DNA from: Calliphora vicina | Lineage: Eukaryota; Arthropoda; Insecta; Diptera; Calliphoridae | Assembly: GCF_958450345.1 (NCBI RefSeq) | Contig: NC_088782.1 | Coordinates: 64,632,501 to 64,696,500, forward strand | DNA length: 64,000 nucleotides | Reading direction: 5' to 3' | Shown here: positions 1 through 10,849 of the stretch, piece after piece | Numbering within the stretch: position 1 is the stretch's first letter | Layout: the number at the start of each line of letters is the position of its first letter | Notes under the pieces: generated by a model | What the model saw: the letters and a program-made list of their open reading frames with translations, nothing else | Database searches by the model: none | Told to the model about the DNA's origin: nothing | Position numbers and translations under genes: made by a program

Positions 1-527
1 TTGAATTTTGTGTATATACCGATATTTTTAAGTGATTTAAGCACGATAAAGTGATTTTCGGAAGCCGGTCTATATGGGAGCTATGACTAATTATGCACCG
101 ATCGTAACAAAATTTGGTGACATGGTTTTTGTATATATAAAACTTATTTGGAGCGAAATTTGTGTAGATACATATATAAATTAAACATTTATGACCGATA
201 AAGTCCAATTTCGAGAGAACATTTGTATGGGGGCTAGGTGAAATAATGGACCGATTTCAGCCAGTTTCAATAGGCTTCGTCCGGTACGAAAAAATAATAT
301 TTACTAAATTTGATCGAAATATCTTCAAAATTGCGACCTGTACTCTGCGCACAAGGTTTACATGGACAGCCAGCCGACCAGACGGACGGACATTGTTTAA
401 TCGACTCAGAAAGTGATTCTAAGTCGATCGGTATACTTTAAGGTGGGTGTTAGACCAATATTTTTGGGCGTTACACACATCTGCACAAACGCATTATACC
501 CTCCCCACTATGGTGGTGTAGGGTATA
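1..527 (-). mobile_element. Family A mini-me-like element, copy 1 (truncated by window)
   Basis: This is the mirror image of the copy at 2471-3205. It carries the same diagnostic start (TATACCCTACACCACC on the minus strand, ending at 527), the GTCCGTCC tract and the tRNA-free non-coding body. Its far end lies left of base 1. It sits in the T-run of the family B terminal repeat, exactly opposite the copy in the other arm. Confidence 0.85.
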
Positions 528-2997
528 AAAAAAAGAGGGCAATAAATCTGTAACTTCTAAACCCTTACTCCGATTAGAATGAAATTTGACATGCGCACAG
601 ACGAAGTGTAGTCGAGTTTAAGTTTTGAATTTTGACAGGGTTCCCCAAAGTAGGACACCTCGGATATGTTCAATTTTTAAAACGATCCTATTTCTTCGGC
701 TGTGTTCCGATTTCAAAACGATCACATATATAGAATCTTCTCGTCGAGCACTACAAAAAACCTCGTCGTAGCTATCAATTATCTCTTATAACTCAGGAGA
801 TATTCGCATTTGTAGATTAAATTTTCATCTTTTTTACCCACCCTACTCCAGTTTTTTGATAACAGCGGATCCAAATATTTCCCGATTATCTCAATTTTTC
901 TTTTGTTGAACTAACAATAAATTTATGTATGAAATATAGAAAGAATTGTTTAAAAATCGTGACTGAGTCCAAAGTTACATGCATTTGAATTTTAAAAATT
1001 TTAAAAAGGAGATTTTTCGCAATTTTTTGGGAAAAAAGTACTTTTATTCTTTTTAAGTTATCTAAAAAATTTCTAAAAGGATGTATAAAGAATTTGTACT
1101 TTTTAAAAAGCTATCTTTACATCAAATGTTTTAAATTAAAAAAAAAATTAAAAATTTTTAATACCGAGGGGAACAGGTCCATTCAAAGAACGCCTATTTT
1201 TTATGTAAAATTCAAATTTAGTGCAAAAATTCTCAAATCGCATACTCGATATCGAAATATAGTAACCCATTTTACATGGCCCAATATGTTCTTAATTATT
1301 TTATAAAGGGTTCCGATAACCGCGCCCCTGGTATGGATATTATAGCTTAAAAACTAAAAAATCCCATTTTTGGGATTTTTCAACACTTTTTTGGGAATTG
1401 CGGGATTCCTGATTACAAAAGTGTTGTTCAGTTTTTCATTTTAAATCGAAAAATCTATATTACTGTAAAATTTTGTTAAAAAATATTCAATAATTAAAAT
1501 TTTATTATTGAATATTTTTTAACAAAATTTTACAGTAATATAGATTTTTCGATTTAAAATGAAAAACTGAACAACACTTTTGTAATCAGGAATCCCGCAA
1601 TTCCCAAAAAAGTGTTGAAAAATCCCAAAAATGGGATTTTTTAGTTTTTAAGCTATAATATCCATACCAGGGGCGCGGTTATCGGAACCCTTTATAAAAT
1701 AATTAAGAACATATTGGGCCATGTAAAATGGGTTACTATATTTCGATATCGAGTATGCGATTTGAGAATTTTTGCACTAAATTTGAATTTTACATAAAAA
1801 ATAGGCGTTCTTTGAATGGACCTGTTCCCCTCGGTATTAAAAATTTTTAATTTTTTTTTTAATTTAAAACATTTGATGTAAAGATAGCTTTTTAAAAAGT
1901 ACAAATTCTTTATACATCCTTTTAGAAATTTTTTAGATAACTTAAAAAGAATAAAAGTACTTTTTTCCCAAAAAATTGCGAAAAATCTCCTTTTTAAAAT
2001 TTTTAAAATTCAAATGCATGTAACTTTGGACTCAGTCACGATTTTTAAACAATTCTTTCTATATTTCATACATAAATTTATTGTTAGTTCAACAAAAGAA
2101 AAATTGAGATAATCGGGAAATATTTGGATCCGCTGTTATCAAAAAACTGGAGTAGGGTGGGTAAAAAAGATGAAAATTTAATCTACAAATGCGAATATCT
2201 CCTGAGTTATAAGAGATAATTGATAGCTACGACGAGGTTTTTTGTAGTGCTCGACGAGAAGATTCTATATATGTGATCGTTTTGAAATCGGAACACAGCC
2301 GAAGAAATAGGATCGTTTTAAAAATTGAACATATCCGAGGTGTCCTACTTTGGGGAACCCTGTCAAAATTCAAAACTTAAACTCGACTACACTTCGTCTG
2401 TGCGCATGTCAAATTTCATTCTAATCGGAGTAAGGGTTTAGAAGTTACAGATTTATTGCCCTCTTTTTTTTATACCCTACACCACCATAGTGGGGAGGGT
2501 ATAATGCGTTTGTGCAGATGTGTGTAACGCCCAAAAATATTGGTCTAACACCCACCTTAAAGTATACCGATCGACTTAGAATCACTTTCTGAGTCGATTA
2601 AACAATGTCCGTCCGTCTGGTCGGCTGGCTGTCCATGTAAACCTTGTGCGCAGAGTACAGGTCGCAATTTTGAAGATATTTCGATCAAATTTAGTAAATA
2701 TTATTTTTTCGTACCGGACGAAGCCTATTGAAACTGGCTGAAATCGGTCCATTATTTCACCTAGCCCCCATACAAATGTTCTCTCGAAATTGGACTTTAT
2801 CGGTCATAAATGTTTAATTTATATATGTATCTACACAAATTTCGCTCCAAATAAGTTTTATATATACAAAAACCATGTCACCAAATTTTGTTACGATCGG
2901 TGCATAATTAGTCATAGCTCCCATATAGACCGGCTTCCGAAAATCACTTTATCGTGCTTAAATCACTTAAAAATATCGGTATATACACAAAATTCAA
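1..2997. repeat. near-perfect ~3-kb palindrome, left arm cut by window edge
   Basis: Position n on the plus strand is complementary to position 2998-n. The first bases of the window match the reverse complement of the bases ending at 2997, and the centre at about 1499 is a continuous inverted sequence with no spacer. Two identical 70-codon open frames (1094-1306 plus, 1692-1904 minus) mirror each other exactly. The arms contain half of a CACAGTGG-family foldback element and, outside it, a mini-me-like element at the same place in each arm. Because the symmetry still holds at base 1, the palindrome continues outside the window. Confidence 0.95.
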
Positions 2998-3205
2998 CAT
3001 AAATAACTTTCATATAGACATAAATCACACGACCTAATTTTATAGTGATCGGTCCATAATTGGTCATAGCTCCCATATAAGGCCCATTTCCGAAAATCAC
3101 TCAAAAATATAAATTCTTGATATTTTAAAAGAAAAATATTTGTACTCATTTACTTGGTGTAGGGTATTATATGGTCGGGCTTGACCGACCATACTTTCTT
3201 ACTTG
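2471..3205 (+). mobile_element. Family A mini-me-like element, copy 2 (complete)
   Basis: This 735-bp non-coding element starts TATACCCTACACCACC, which itself folds back with the following GGGGAGGGTATA. It carries two GTCC units before GTCTGG. Near the end it has TGGTGTAGGGTATTA and then a hairpin, GGTCGG-GCTTGA-CCGACC, before the terminal ACTTTCTTACTTG. The GTCY tract and the subterminal hairpin fit the dipteran mini-me/INE-1 (Helitron-related) group; that link is from general knowledge. The 70-codon open frame at 2790-3002 is a chance frame shared with the 61421 copy and is not a gene. Confidence 0.8.
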
Positions 3206-3279
3206 TTTTCTCATACCACTGTGCGTGGGTCATTCATCTCTTAAAGTTAAATAGTAGCTTCAAACTATCGGACATATTT

Positions 3280-3556
3280 TAATTTAAAATAAAAAGCAAT
3301 TTTATTTAAATTTTTATTTTATCATACAAATTTATATTGATGATACGTTATTTTTGGTTTCATAATACCACAATCCAACATAACGTAAGAAAAATATGTT
3401 TTTTTTATAAAATATATTTCTATTTTCATTGTGATCAAGATTTGAAAATGTTGTTTCAATATCTCAAATAGTTGCCATTTTGTATCGTTTTCTGCTTCTC
3501 CTGTAAACTTATGATCAGTGATGTTACGTTATTTTGCATTTTAGGTGACGATATAT
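3280..3556 (-). mobile_element. Family K MITE fragment
   Basis: This is a diverged inverted copy of the element at 55416-55832. It ends with TTTTAGGTGACGAT, the reverse complement of the ATCGTCACCTAAAA end of that copy, and shares the internal segments around TGATACGTTATTTT. The other end is not recognisable. Confidence 0.7.
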
Positions 3557-4819
3557 AGCTTTTACACAAATGAGAAAGTCACATCGGAAACGAATGAAAA
3601 GTTTAAAAAATCAGAAATTTCCAAAAGAATACCAACCTATAATTTTCAAGAGTAATAATTAAAATTATTATTCTAAGCAACCAAAAAAATATATTTCGCC
3701 TAAGGAAAGTAATGATTTAACGAAATAACAATCTTGATGCGTATAATTAATATGATCGAGCTTGAGCGATTATAAGTAATTAATATGTTTATTTGTTTTA
3801 ATTACCTTTATAACGCCCTTTTAATAATAATGATAAATAAGTTTATTTTTTATTTATTGTAAACAAAGTAAGTATTTTACAACCTTTTTCTCACCTAGCA
3901 AGAGATAAATTGCCTTGGGAATTATTAAAAACACAAAATAAACAAAATAATTTAAAAACAACAGTCGAACACAAGTGCCAGATGTTTGATATCAGGGATT
4001 ATTATTGAAACAATTGAGTGTATGGTTGCCATACGGTCTTGATTGTCAAGTTATTTTAGGTCTGGCCAATTTGGAATCTAAAATAAAATGTATCATGTTG
4101 AATAATATTTTCATAAAAGAGAGAAAAACTGATGATGATTAAAAAAATTTGTGTACTACAAATTATAATATCTTTCACTTATGAGAACAGTTATTTTATC
4201 AAACTCAAACCATTTTCCCCGAATATCAAGATAAACGATCTTACGAATTTGGCAACACTTATAGAGTGTCATTTGCAAATACGATAAAAAAAAAAATAAA
4301 TCACTAATCGTACAATTTATGGTTGATTAAATGAATTAATTACATGTTATGTTACAATAATATTTATTTTTTTAAATAAACTACAGTCGTTATTTTCTTT
4401 ATTATTTTAAGTGTTTACTTTATTTATTTAATGTAAATATTATTTTAGTTGAAGTGCAATAAAATTTTAAATGTCTCTACAATCAGTATACATAGATTGC
4501 AATGGACAAAATTCATGTAATTTAAAAGATAAAAAAACAGACCAAAAAAACATTTCTTGGAAGTTGCGACTTTCAAAACTATTTGAATGGTTATATTTTC
4601 ACAGCTGATTTTGTCGGTTCTTGTAACATCGTTGCAGGATTTGTTTTCCCATGACATGTGAAAAATATCACTTAAGTTGTCCAATTATGGGAACTAGTTG
4701 GTAATTTTCCAAAGAATTTCACATATATTTTTGTCATGATAATACAATCCAAAGCCAAATATATATCCCATTGTGGGCTCTAGAGATATTCCCGTCAATA
4801 TGTTATAGATTAGATATTT
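3557..4819. other. AT-rich sequence without recognisable gene
   Basis: I see only AT-rich sequence with short chance frames. The longest, 79 codons at 4445-4684 on the minus strand, has no recognisable domain or coding bias. No RNA gene or transposon terminus is evident. Confidence 0.6.
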
Positions 4820-5060
4820 GGGGTATTCACACGGTCTCCTATTAGTCGTATTGTCATAATGTCCTAATATATTATAATAGTTGTTGTTGTGTTTTAAACA
4901 AAAAAAAGTATTATTTTATGACAAAACAATAAACATAGTTCAAATAGTCTTATTAGTTTAGAACTTTTTTTTTGAAGCACAAAAAAAATTTTATTAAACT
5001 ATCATAATATATTAGGACATTATGTCAATATGACCAAATAGTAGACCGTGTGAATACCCC
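4820..5060. mobile_element. MITE with GGGGTATTCACACGG terminal repeats
   Basis: This 241-bp element begins GGGGTATTCACACGGTCT and ends GACCGTGTGAATACCCC. The inverted arms continue imperfectly inward through the segment GTCCTAATATATTATAATAG. It has no coding capacity. I could not fix a target duplication because the flanks (tatttg and aatgta) do not match, so the superfamily is unassigned. Confidence 0.8.
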
Positions 5061-5433
5061 AATGTATCCCCTAATAAATATATGGCTTATTTAAGCTAAA
5101 GCAGGATAATTAGTGTTTTTAAGTTTCTTCCTCCTCAGATGACCAATGATGACTCCTGTTAGAATTCCCAATAATACAATATTCAGTTCAAATTCAGGAC
5201 GCCTTTCTATTTAAATAGTATTTTAGTCGACTCTCCAACGGTAGATTCATGAGTTATTATACTATTTGATTAATGAGAAATGTGATAATTATTTTTAATA
5301 AATAATCTGATAATACAATTATATTTTCTAAACAAATGTTGCTGTAATTAGCATAGTTATTTTAATAACTCGTTTATTTTTTCTTCATTTTTTTTGAATT
5401 ATTATTATTTTAAACTAATATTTTAAAAAAATT
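5061..5433. other. AT-rich sequence without recognisable gene
   Basis: Nothing recognisable between the MITE and the following repeat. It includes T-rich low-complexity runs around 5380-5430. Confidence 0.5.
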
Positions 5434-5750
5434 AGAATAATAACACCACCGACCAATAAATTTTGATAGAGGAGACAAAAAAAAAGACACGTATATCGGC
5501 GTTTTGAAAGTTTACATCTGAATTTCATTTGAGGGGGGGTTAAAGTTTCCCAACTCTGGCACATTGTTATTGTTAATCGTCATAAGAAACCATATGATCC
5601 TTACATTTTAGGTATAAAATGTGTTCAGCAAAGTTATGTAAAATGTTACGGAGAATATTTTTGTAGAATATGTTAACCCTCTAAATCTTCAAGGCATTGG
5701 TCTTTTTTGTCCTTCTTTTAAAAAAGTGCAAAAACCACCATTAAAACAGG
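5434..5750 (+). repeat. Family D interspersed repeat, copy 1
   Basis: About 315 bp beginning CCGACCAATAAATTTTGATA matches 22846-23162 closely, with only scattered differences. It contains a TTAACCCTCTAAATC segment that in the other copy is one end of a short TTAA-flanked unit. Here the repeat is cut at 5750, where family B sequence begins abruptly at GAACAGGTCC. Non-coding; class unknown. Confidence 0.8.
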
Positions 5751-6360
5751 GAACAGGTCCATTCAAAGAACGCCTATTTTTTATGTAAAATTCAAATTTA
5801 GTGCAAAAATTCTCAAATCGCATACTCGATATCGAAATATAGTAACCCATTTTACATGGCCCAATATGTTCTTAATTATTTTATAAAGGGTTCCGATAAC
5901 CGCGCCCCTGGTATGGATATTATAGCTTAAAAACTAAAAAATCCCATTTTTGGGATTTTTCAACACTTTTTTGGGAATTGCGGGATTCCTGATTACAAAA
6001 GTGTTGTTCAGTTTTTCATTTTAAATCGAAAAATCTATATTACTGTAAAATTTTGTTAAAAAATATTCAATAATTAAAATTTTATTATTGAATATTTTTT
6101 AACAAAATTTTACAGTAATATAGATTTGAAATCGGAACACAGCCGAAGAAATAGGATCGTTTTAAAAATTGAACATACCCGAGGTGTCCTACTTTGGGGA
6201 ACCCTGGCCGCACCCCCGATGGGCCCGTTCGGTCAAAATTCAAAATTTAAACTCGACAACGCTTCGTCTGTGCGCATGTCAAATTTCATTCAAATCGGAC
6301 TAAGGGTTTAGAAGTTACTGATTTATTTCCATCTTTTTTTTTTTTTCTCATACCACTTTG
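5751..6360. mobile_element. Family B element, copy 2 (internally deleted palindromic form)
   Basis: Bases 5751-6127 appear identical to 1171-1547, including the palindromic centre. The sequence then jumps at GATTT to the equivalent of 2282 and runs on to the right terminus CTCATACCACTTTG, a decayed CCACTGTG. So most of the right arm has been deleted, while the palindrome junction itself is kept. The 61-codon frame at 6126-6311 is translated repeat, not a gene. Confidence 0.85.
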
Positions 6361-7053
6361 CAACGTTTTTTGACCAGCATTAAGAAAATGTTAAAATATT
6401 CGGAATATGCCGGCATACAAAAAATTAAGTTTTAAAATTCTACATGTCTCAGATGCTCAACTTTTAGAGCCCACATTTCCGCTCATGAGTTAGAAATGGC
6501 TGATTTAATTCCAAAATATTTAGATTGTGACCCACTGTGCACCGTAATATTTCTTTTATATACTACACATAATCTACCCTTTGCCCATTTTTCCAATATG
6601 TAGCGATTAAATAACTGGAATATATTTCTAATACAATTTATTGAAACAACTGAAATTCATGGTGTACAAATATGTACTAACACGACTAATCGTGCTGCAC
6701 AATGAATTCGAATACACACCTACATACTGTCTGTGACACTCAATGTGTGTTTTGTTGTTGTCACTCGTACAATATAGAGAAAACACAATTTCTATGTTTG
6801 GTATTTTAATTGAATATAATTTATTTAATGCAATTAAATAAAAGTACGAATATTTCTAAAACAATACACATTTAAAGATACAACGGAACGATGAAAACCC
6901 ATACAAGGTACTTACACTCATTTGAATTCTTAAATATACGAAGGTCGTCCAATAAATATAAATAAATAAAAAAAAAATAATAAGTTTGTTTTTAAGAATC
7001 TAAATATTTATTAATACAGCTAACTGGTTGTATCTTCAAACATATCGCTGTCG
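6361..7053. other. AT-rich sequence without recognisable gene
   Basis: No gene, RNA or clear transposon end was seen. The sequence is AT-rich with short A/T runs. Confidence 0.5.
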
Positions 7054-7156
7054 CACAGTGGTATATAAAAAAACAGAGGGAAATAAATCTGGAACTTCTA
7101 GACGCTTAGTCCGATTTCAATAAAATTTGATGAACACACCGTATGCGCTGCCAGGG
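7054..7156 (+). mobile_element. Family B element, copy 3, left end
   Basis: It begins CACAGTGGTATATAAAAAAA and follows the family B terminal sequence for about 100 bp until interrupted by a family C element. Bases preceding the terminus are TGTCG. Family B internal sequence resumes near 8520, so the two pieces are probably one element split by the insertion. Confidence 0.75.
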
Positions 7157-8519
7157 CACAGTGGGGCAGAATCGAAATTTTTTGGAAATAAATCTGGCAT
7201 TTCTAAACGGCTGGTCCGATCGGGATAAAATTTGAATTGGGCGTAGCCAAGGAGTGGGCTTTCAAAAATATTGCACTTTTTCATACTAAAGAATTTGTAT
7301 AAAATTTCTTAATGTGACTGAGTCAGATTCAATGATTTGTGTTGAATGAACTATTAAGAAAATTTATAAAAAAAATTTTAGTATGAAAAAGTGCAAAATT
7401 TTTTTTGTAAGACCAAAAATTAACTTATCTAAACAAAACAATATAGCCCCGAATAAATGTGGATCAAATTGTTTCTAATATTTGCAATTCTATTAAAATA
7501 TTGATATACATTTTAGTTTTAGAAACTCAATGAATATGTAATAAAATCTTTATTTATTAACGAAACTCAATGAAATTTTCAGCGTTTTTTAAGTTTCTCA
7601 TTCTAAATAACAAAACTTGTCAAAAGGTCAAAGGGAATCCCGCAATTCCTAAAAATTGGAGCGAAAATCCCAAAAATGGTATTTTTACAATTTTGTCTAT
7701 AGGGTCCACATTTCCTTCGGGGCTGGGAAAATACTTTAGGGATAAATAGGGAACACATCAGGGTTTCCAAAACTGCTTTCCGTTTTCTGATCCCAGCTTT
7801 GGGATTTTAGAACATGTGGCCCAAAATTGAAATTTTGTTAAAAAATAGGTCAATTTCCAAAGTGCGTAGGTCCGACATGTTCGAAAAATAGGACAGGTTT
7901 TTTATACCAAAATGTTCTCCGTAAAGAAACTTTATAGAAAAACATAAAATTGTTATATGTTCGTAAAGAAAGTTGTTTTTTAATAAAAAAAAGAGTTAAG
8001 TCACCTTTTTGTCCAAAAAACAGCAAAAATATACTATTTTTGAATTTTTAAATTGAAAATCTGTTATTTTTGGATTCGTAATTGATATTGCTCTGAAATC
8101 TTTTGTATGTTGTTGGTAATTTAGTTGTCTAACTAACAAAAAAAAAATCGAGTCCATTCGGTCCAAAAGTGCACCCTATATTTTTAAAAAAGCGGAACAA
8201 GGTATGGCAAAATTTCAATTTTGAAATGCCTATAACTAGGAAATTATAAGAGATAAGTAGCACACACAGAGCGAGCCGAGCGCTTTCCAAAAATATAAAA
8301 TTCTTTGAAATCGGATGAGAAACAAAAAGATGGCACATGTTTAAAAATTATACATGTCGAAGGTACCCTACTTTGAGCCCCCATAGCGCCGCCCCTGGAG
8401 AATTTGTAGGGCTCATTTTAATAACTTAAACTCGAATACTCCTTGGCTACGCCCAATTCAAATTTTATCCCGATCGGACCAGAAATGCCAGATTTATTTC
8501 AAAAAAATTTCGATTCTAC
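7157..8519 (+). mobile_element. Family C element, copy 1 (right end lost)
   Basis: The left end CACAGTGGGGCAGAATCG matches the complete copy at 50178-51420. The body shares with that copy the segments gggaatcccgcaattcc, cacatttccttcggggct and the right-arm segment ggccgcccctgga-like. The right terminus should read CGATTCTGCCCCACTGTG, but at about 8515 the sequence passes from CGATTCTACCC into family B interior (catcctactccag), so the last bases are replaced. Non-coding; Transib-like by its ends. Confidence 0.8.
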
Positions 8520-8950
8520 CCATCCTACTCCAGTTTTATGATAATAGCGGGTCCAAATATTTTCCAGTTTACTCCATTTTTATATTATTGAACTAACTAC
8601 AAATGTATATGTTAAACAGAAGAAGAATTGTTTAAAAATCATGACCAGCTTCAAAGTTATATGCATTTTAATTTAAAAATTAAAATCATGCGATTTTTCG
8701 CTATTTTTTGGGAAAAAATATCTTTTTTTCTTTTTAAGTTATATACAAAATTTCTAAAAAGATGTATAAGGAATTTATATTTTCTAAGAAGATAACATTA
8801 CATAAAATATTTGAAAATAAAAAAAATTAAAATTGTTGATACTGAGTGGACCAGTGGGCCATCCAAAAAACACCCACTTTTGGGATTTTTCAACATTTTT
8901 TTTGGGAATTGCAGGATTCCAGATTACAAATTTAAAAATTTGATTTGGAC
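8520..8950 (+). mobile_element. Family B element, copy 3, interior
   Basis: The sequence follows the left-arm order of family B (compare 850-1400): tactccagtttt, ttgaactaac, then the tgggatttttcaac and gggaattgc segments. It ends near 8950, where an unrelated A-rich segment resembling 53516-53700 takes over. No right terminus is present. Confidence 0.7.
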
Positions 8951-9059
8951 TTTTTTCTAATTTAAGCAAAAAAAATAATTATAAAAAGGGTCCATTTTGA
9001 AAAAAAAATTTGATTTAGCAAAAAAAGTCATAAATTTTATGTCTTGAGTTACAAAACAT

Positions 9060-9930
9060 ATATTTTGTATCAACAAAGCGTCATATGGGGGAAGTTTTGC
9101 TTTGCACTCCGATTGCTCACCAAAGCTTATGATGAATTGTTCCATCGGTTATGGTTAGAATTGGTGATTTTAACACGGAATATAAAGATCTCCCAGGCCA
9201 GCCAAACAATTTTGAAGAAGTATAGGCATTACTCCATGAAGATTATTGCAAAGCTCAACAATAGCTTGCAAAATCATTGGGTGCTACTCAAACAGCAATT
9301 TCAAAACGTTTGCGAGCAGCTGGATTCATCCAAAAGCTGGGAAATTGACTACCATACGAATTGAAACCGAGAGACCTTGAAAGACGATTTTGCATGTCCG
9401 AGATGATGCTTTATTGCTATAAAAGAAAATTATTTTGGTACCGAATCAATACTTGTGATGAAAAATGGATCGATTCCGAAAACTCGAAGCGTAAGAGATT
9501 TTATGTGAAACCCGGCTAACCTGTCGAATCGACACCAAAGCCAAATATCCATGACACTAAGGTAATTCTCTGTGGGAGCAAAAGAGTCCTATTTGTACCG
9601 AACGTGACTTATTCTTTTGAATAGAGCATTGACCGAAAAAATGCCCAGACATGAACCCGTAATATTCCATCATGAACGTATTTTGAATCATGTGGTTCGG
9701 AATTTTTGCCTAACCCGCTTTATAGTCCAGACCGTGCCCCATCCGACTACTATTTATTTCGATCGATGCAGAACGCTCTCTCTAGGACGCACTTTGGAAC
9801 ACAGTATCCGATATTGGCTTGATTCTTTCTTGGTCTCAAAAGATGAGCAGTTCTTTTGACTTGGAATCCATATGTTGCCAGAAAAATGGAAAAGGGTTAT
9901 TGCTAACAATGGCCAATACATTGAATAAAT
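9060..9930 (+). pseudogene. mariner (DD34D) transposase relic
   Basis: This is the decayed reading frame of a cut-and-paste mariner transposase, split by frameshifts and stops. Recognisable blocks in order are: a helix-turn-helix region with ...FIQKLGNW near 9325-9350; a block like ELKPRDLERRFCMSEMMLY near 9360-9420; the first catalytic block CDEKWI near 9450 (family usual GDEKWI); VKPG near 9507; and the third catalytic block YSPDRAPSDYYLF near 9720-9760. The second catalytic block, normally HHDNARPH, reads HHERILNHV, so the aspartate is gone. The frame ends in GQYIE near 9927. It is dead on several grounds. Inverted terminal repeats were not identified. Related relics lie at 10850, 16560 and 48650 on the opposite strand. 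Confidence 0.85.
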
Positions 9931-10849
9931 TTATTCCTGACATTTAAACTATATTTTATTGACACTTATCACTGTTGACGACTTGTCAGACAACCATCGC
10001 ATATAACTTATAAATCAAATTACATAACGCATATTTAAATTATTGACGCTTTAATTATGGTCATTATGAATGAACTAGTAAGAAACTAAATGCAGTAGTT
10101 ACTTTCATTGTATAAATGTGTGAAAACGTATAATTAATGTAAACCACTTTTACGCTCGACATGACAAATTCATACACATTTTTTTAATTTTACTGTTTTA
10201 ATATCTGTAATTTTGTTTGTGCAGGCGTTCGCGTGCTTTTGCTATTTATTTATTTATATTTATTTATTAAATAAATTTTATATGGTTTTTTATATTGTTG
10301 TACAAGTACATACTCCATACAAACATTGTTGTATTAAGTTTATTATTGTCACTGTCATTGTCAAGATCAATATAATAAAATGCATTTGTGTTGACATGAG
10401 GTTTTGTTCTTATTGGTTTAGAAAATGTTTGTGAGATAAACGTAATTTTGAATTATTTTTCAAAGGTCTGGGGACTGTTTAAATCAACTATTTTGAAAGC
10501 ACTACCCCCGTGAATTGAGAAATCGGGCATGTCTTAAAAGTTAAATTTTTAAATATTATCAACATTGTATTTTAATTCAATAAAAAACAAAACAGAAGAA
10601 TTTCGTATAGGTTAGTTGCAGTCACTACATCTTAACATAGCTAGATCAGAGATATTTACTTTCCATTTAGGGTATTTACCACTCTTCGATATAAGCAACT
10701 GTATGAATACCACAGCAATTTGCGAATTAAGAAGACATCAAATCTGTTTTACTTTACAAACGTGTGATCCTTTACATCCAAAATTGGTCTAATATGGAAG
10801 ACTGTGGTCCTCGCTCTAACAAAAAGTTAACTTTCAGAGAAATGTAGAT
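9931..10849. other. AT-rich sequence without recognisable gene
   Basis: No recognisable gene. A 73-codon frame at 10213-10434 encodes a hydrophobic, Tyr/Ile/Val/Cys-rich peptide typical of translated AT-rich DNA, and has no family features. Confidence 0.5.

Larger units (their letters stand above)
1..3223. mobile_element. Family B foldback element, copy 1 (Transib-like MITE, palindromic form)
   Basis: The body is 528-2470, and the right terminus resumes at 3206-3223 with TTTTCTCATACCACTGTG after a nested element. The terminal region (A-rich, then gagggaaataaatctgtaacttc-like) matches the ends of the complete copy at 28326-29721. The left terminus lies outside the window, so the target duplication cannot be tested; the right flank is CGTGG. 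Unlike the 28326 copy, whose inverted arms are only about 240 bp, this copy is palindromic throughout. No transposase frame is present. The superfamily call rests on the CACAGTGG ends and the 5-bp duplication seen at other copies. Confidence 0.75.

Noticed and set aside
1094..1904. Two identical 70-codon frames on opposite strands, suggesting a conserved small protein
   Set aside because: They are mirror images within the palindrome. The sequence is transposon arm, AT-rich and Lys/Phe/Ile-biased, with no domain.
2790..3002. 70-codon frame closely similar to one at 61766-61978
   Set aside because: Both are translations of the same non-coding family A element; similarity reflects shared repeat sequence, not protein conservation.
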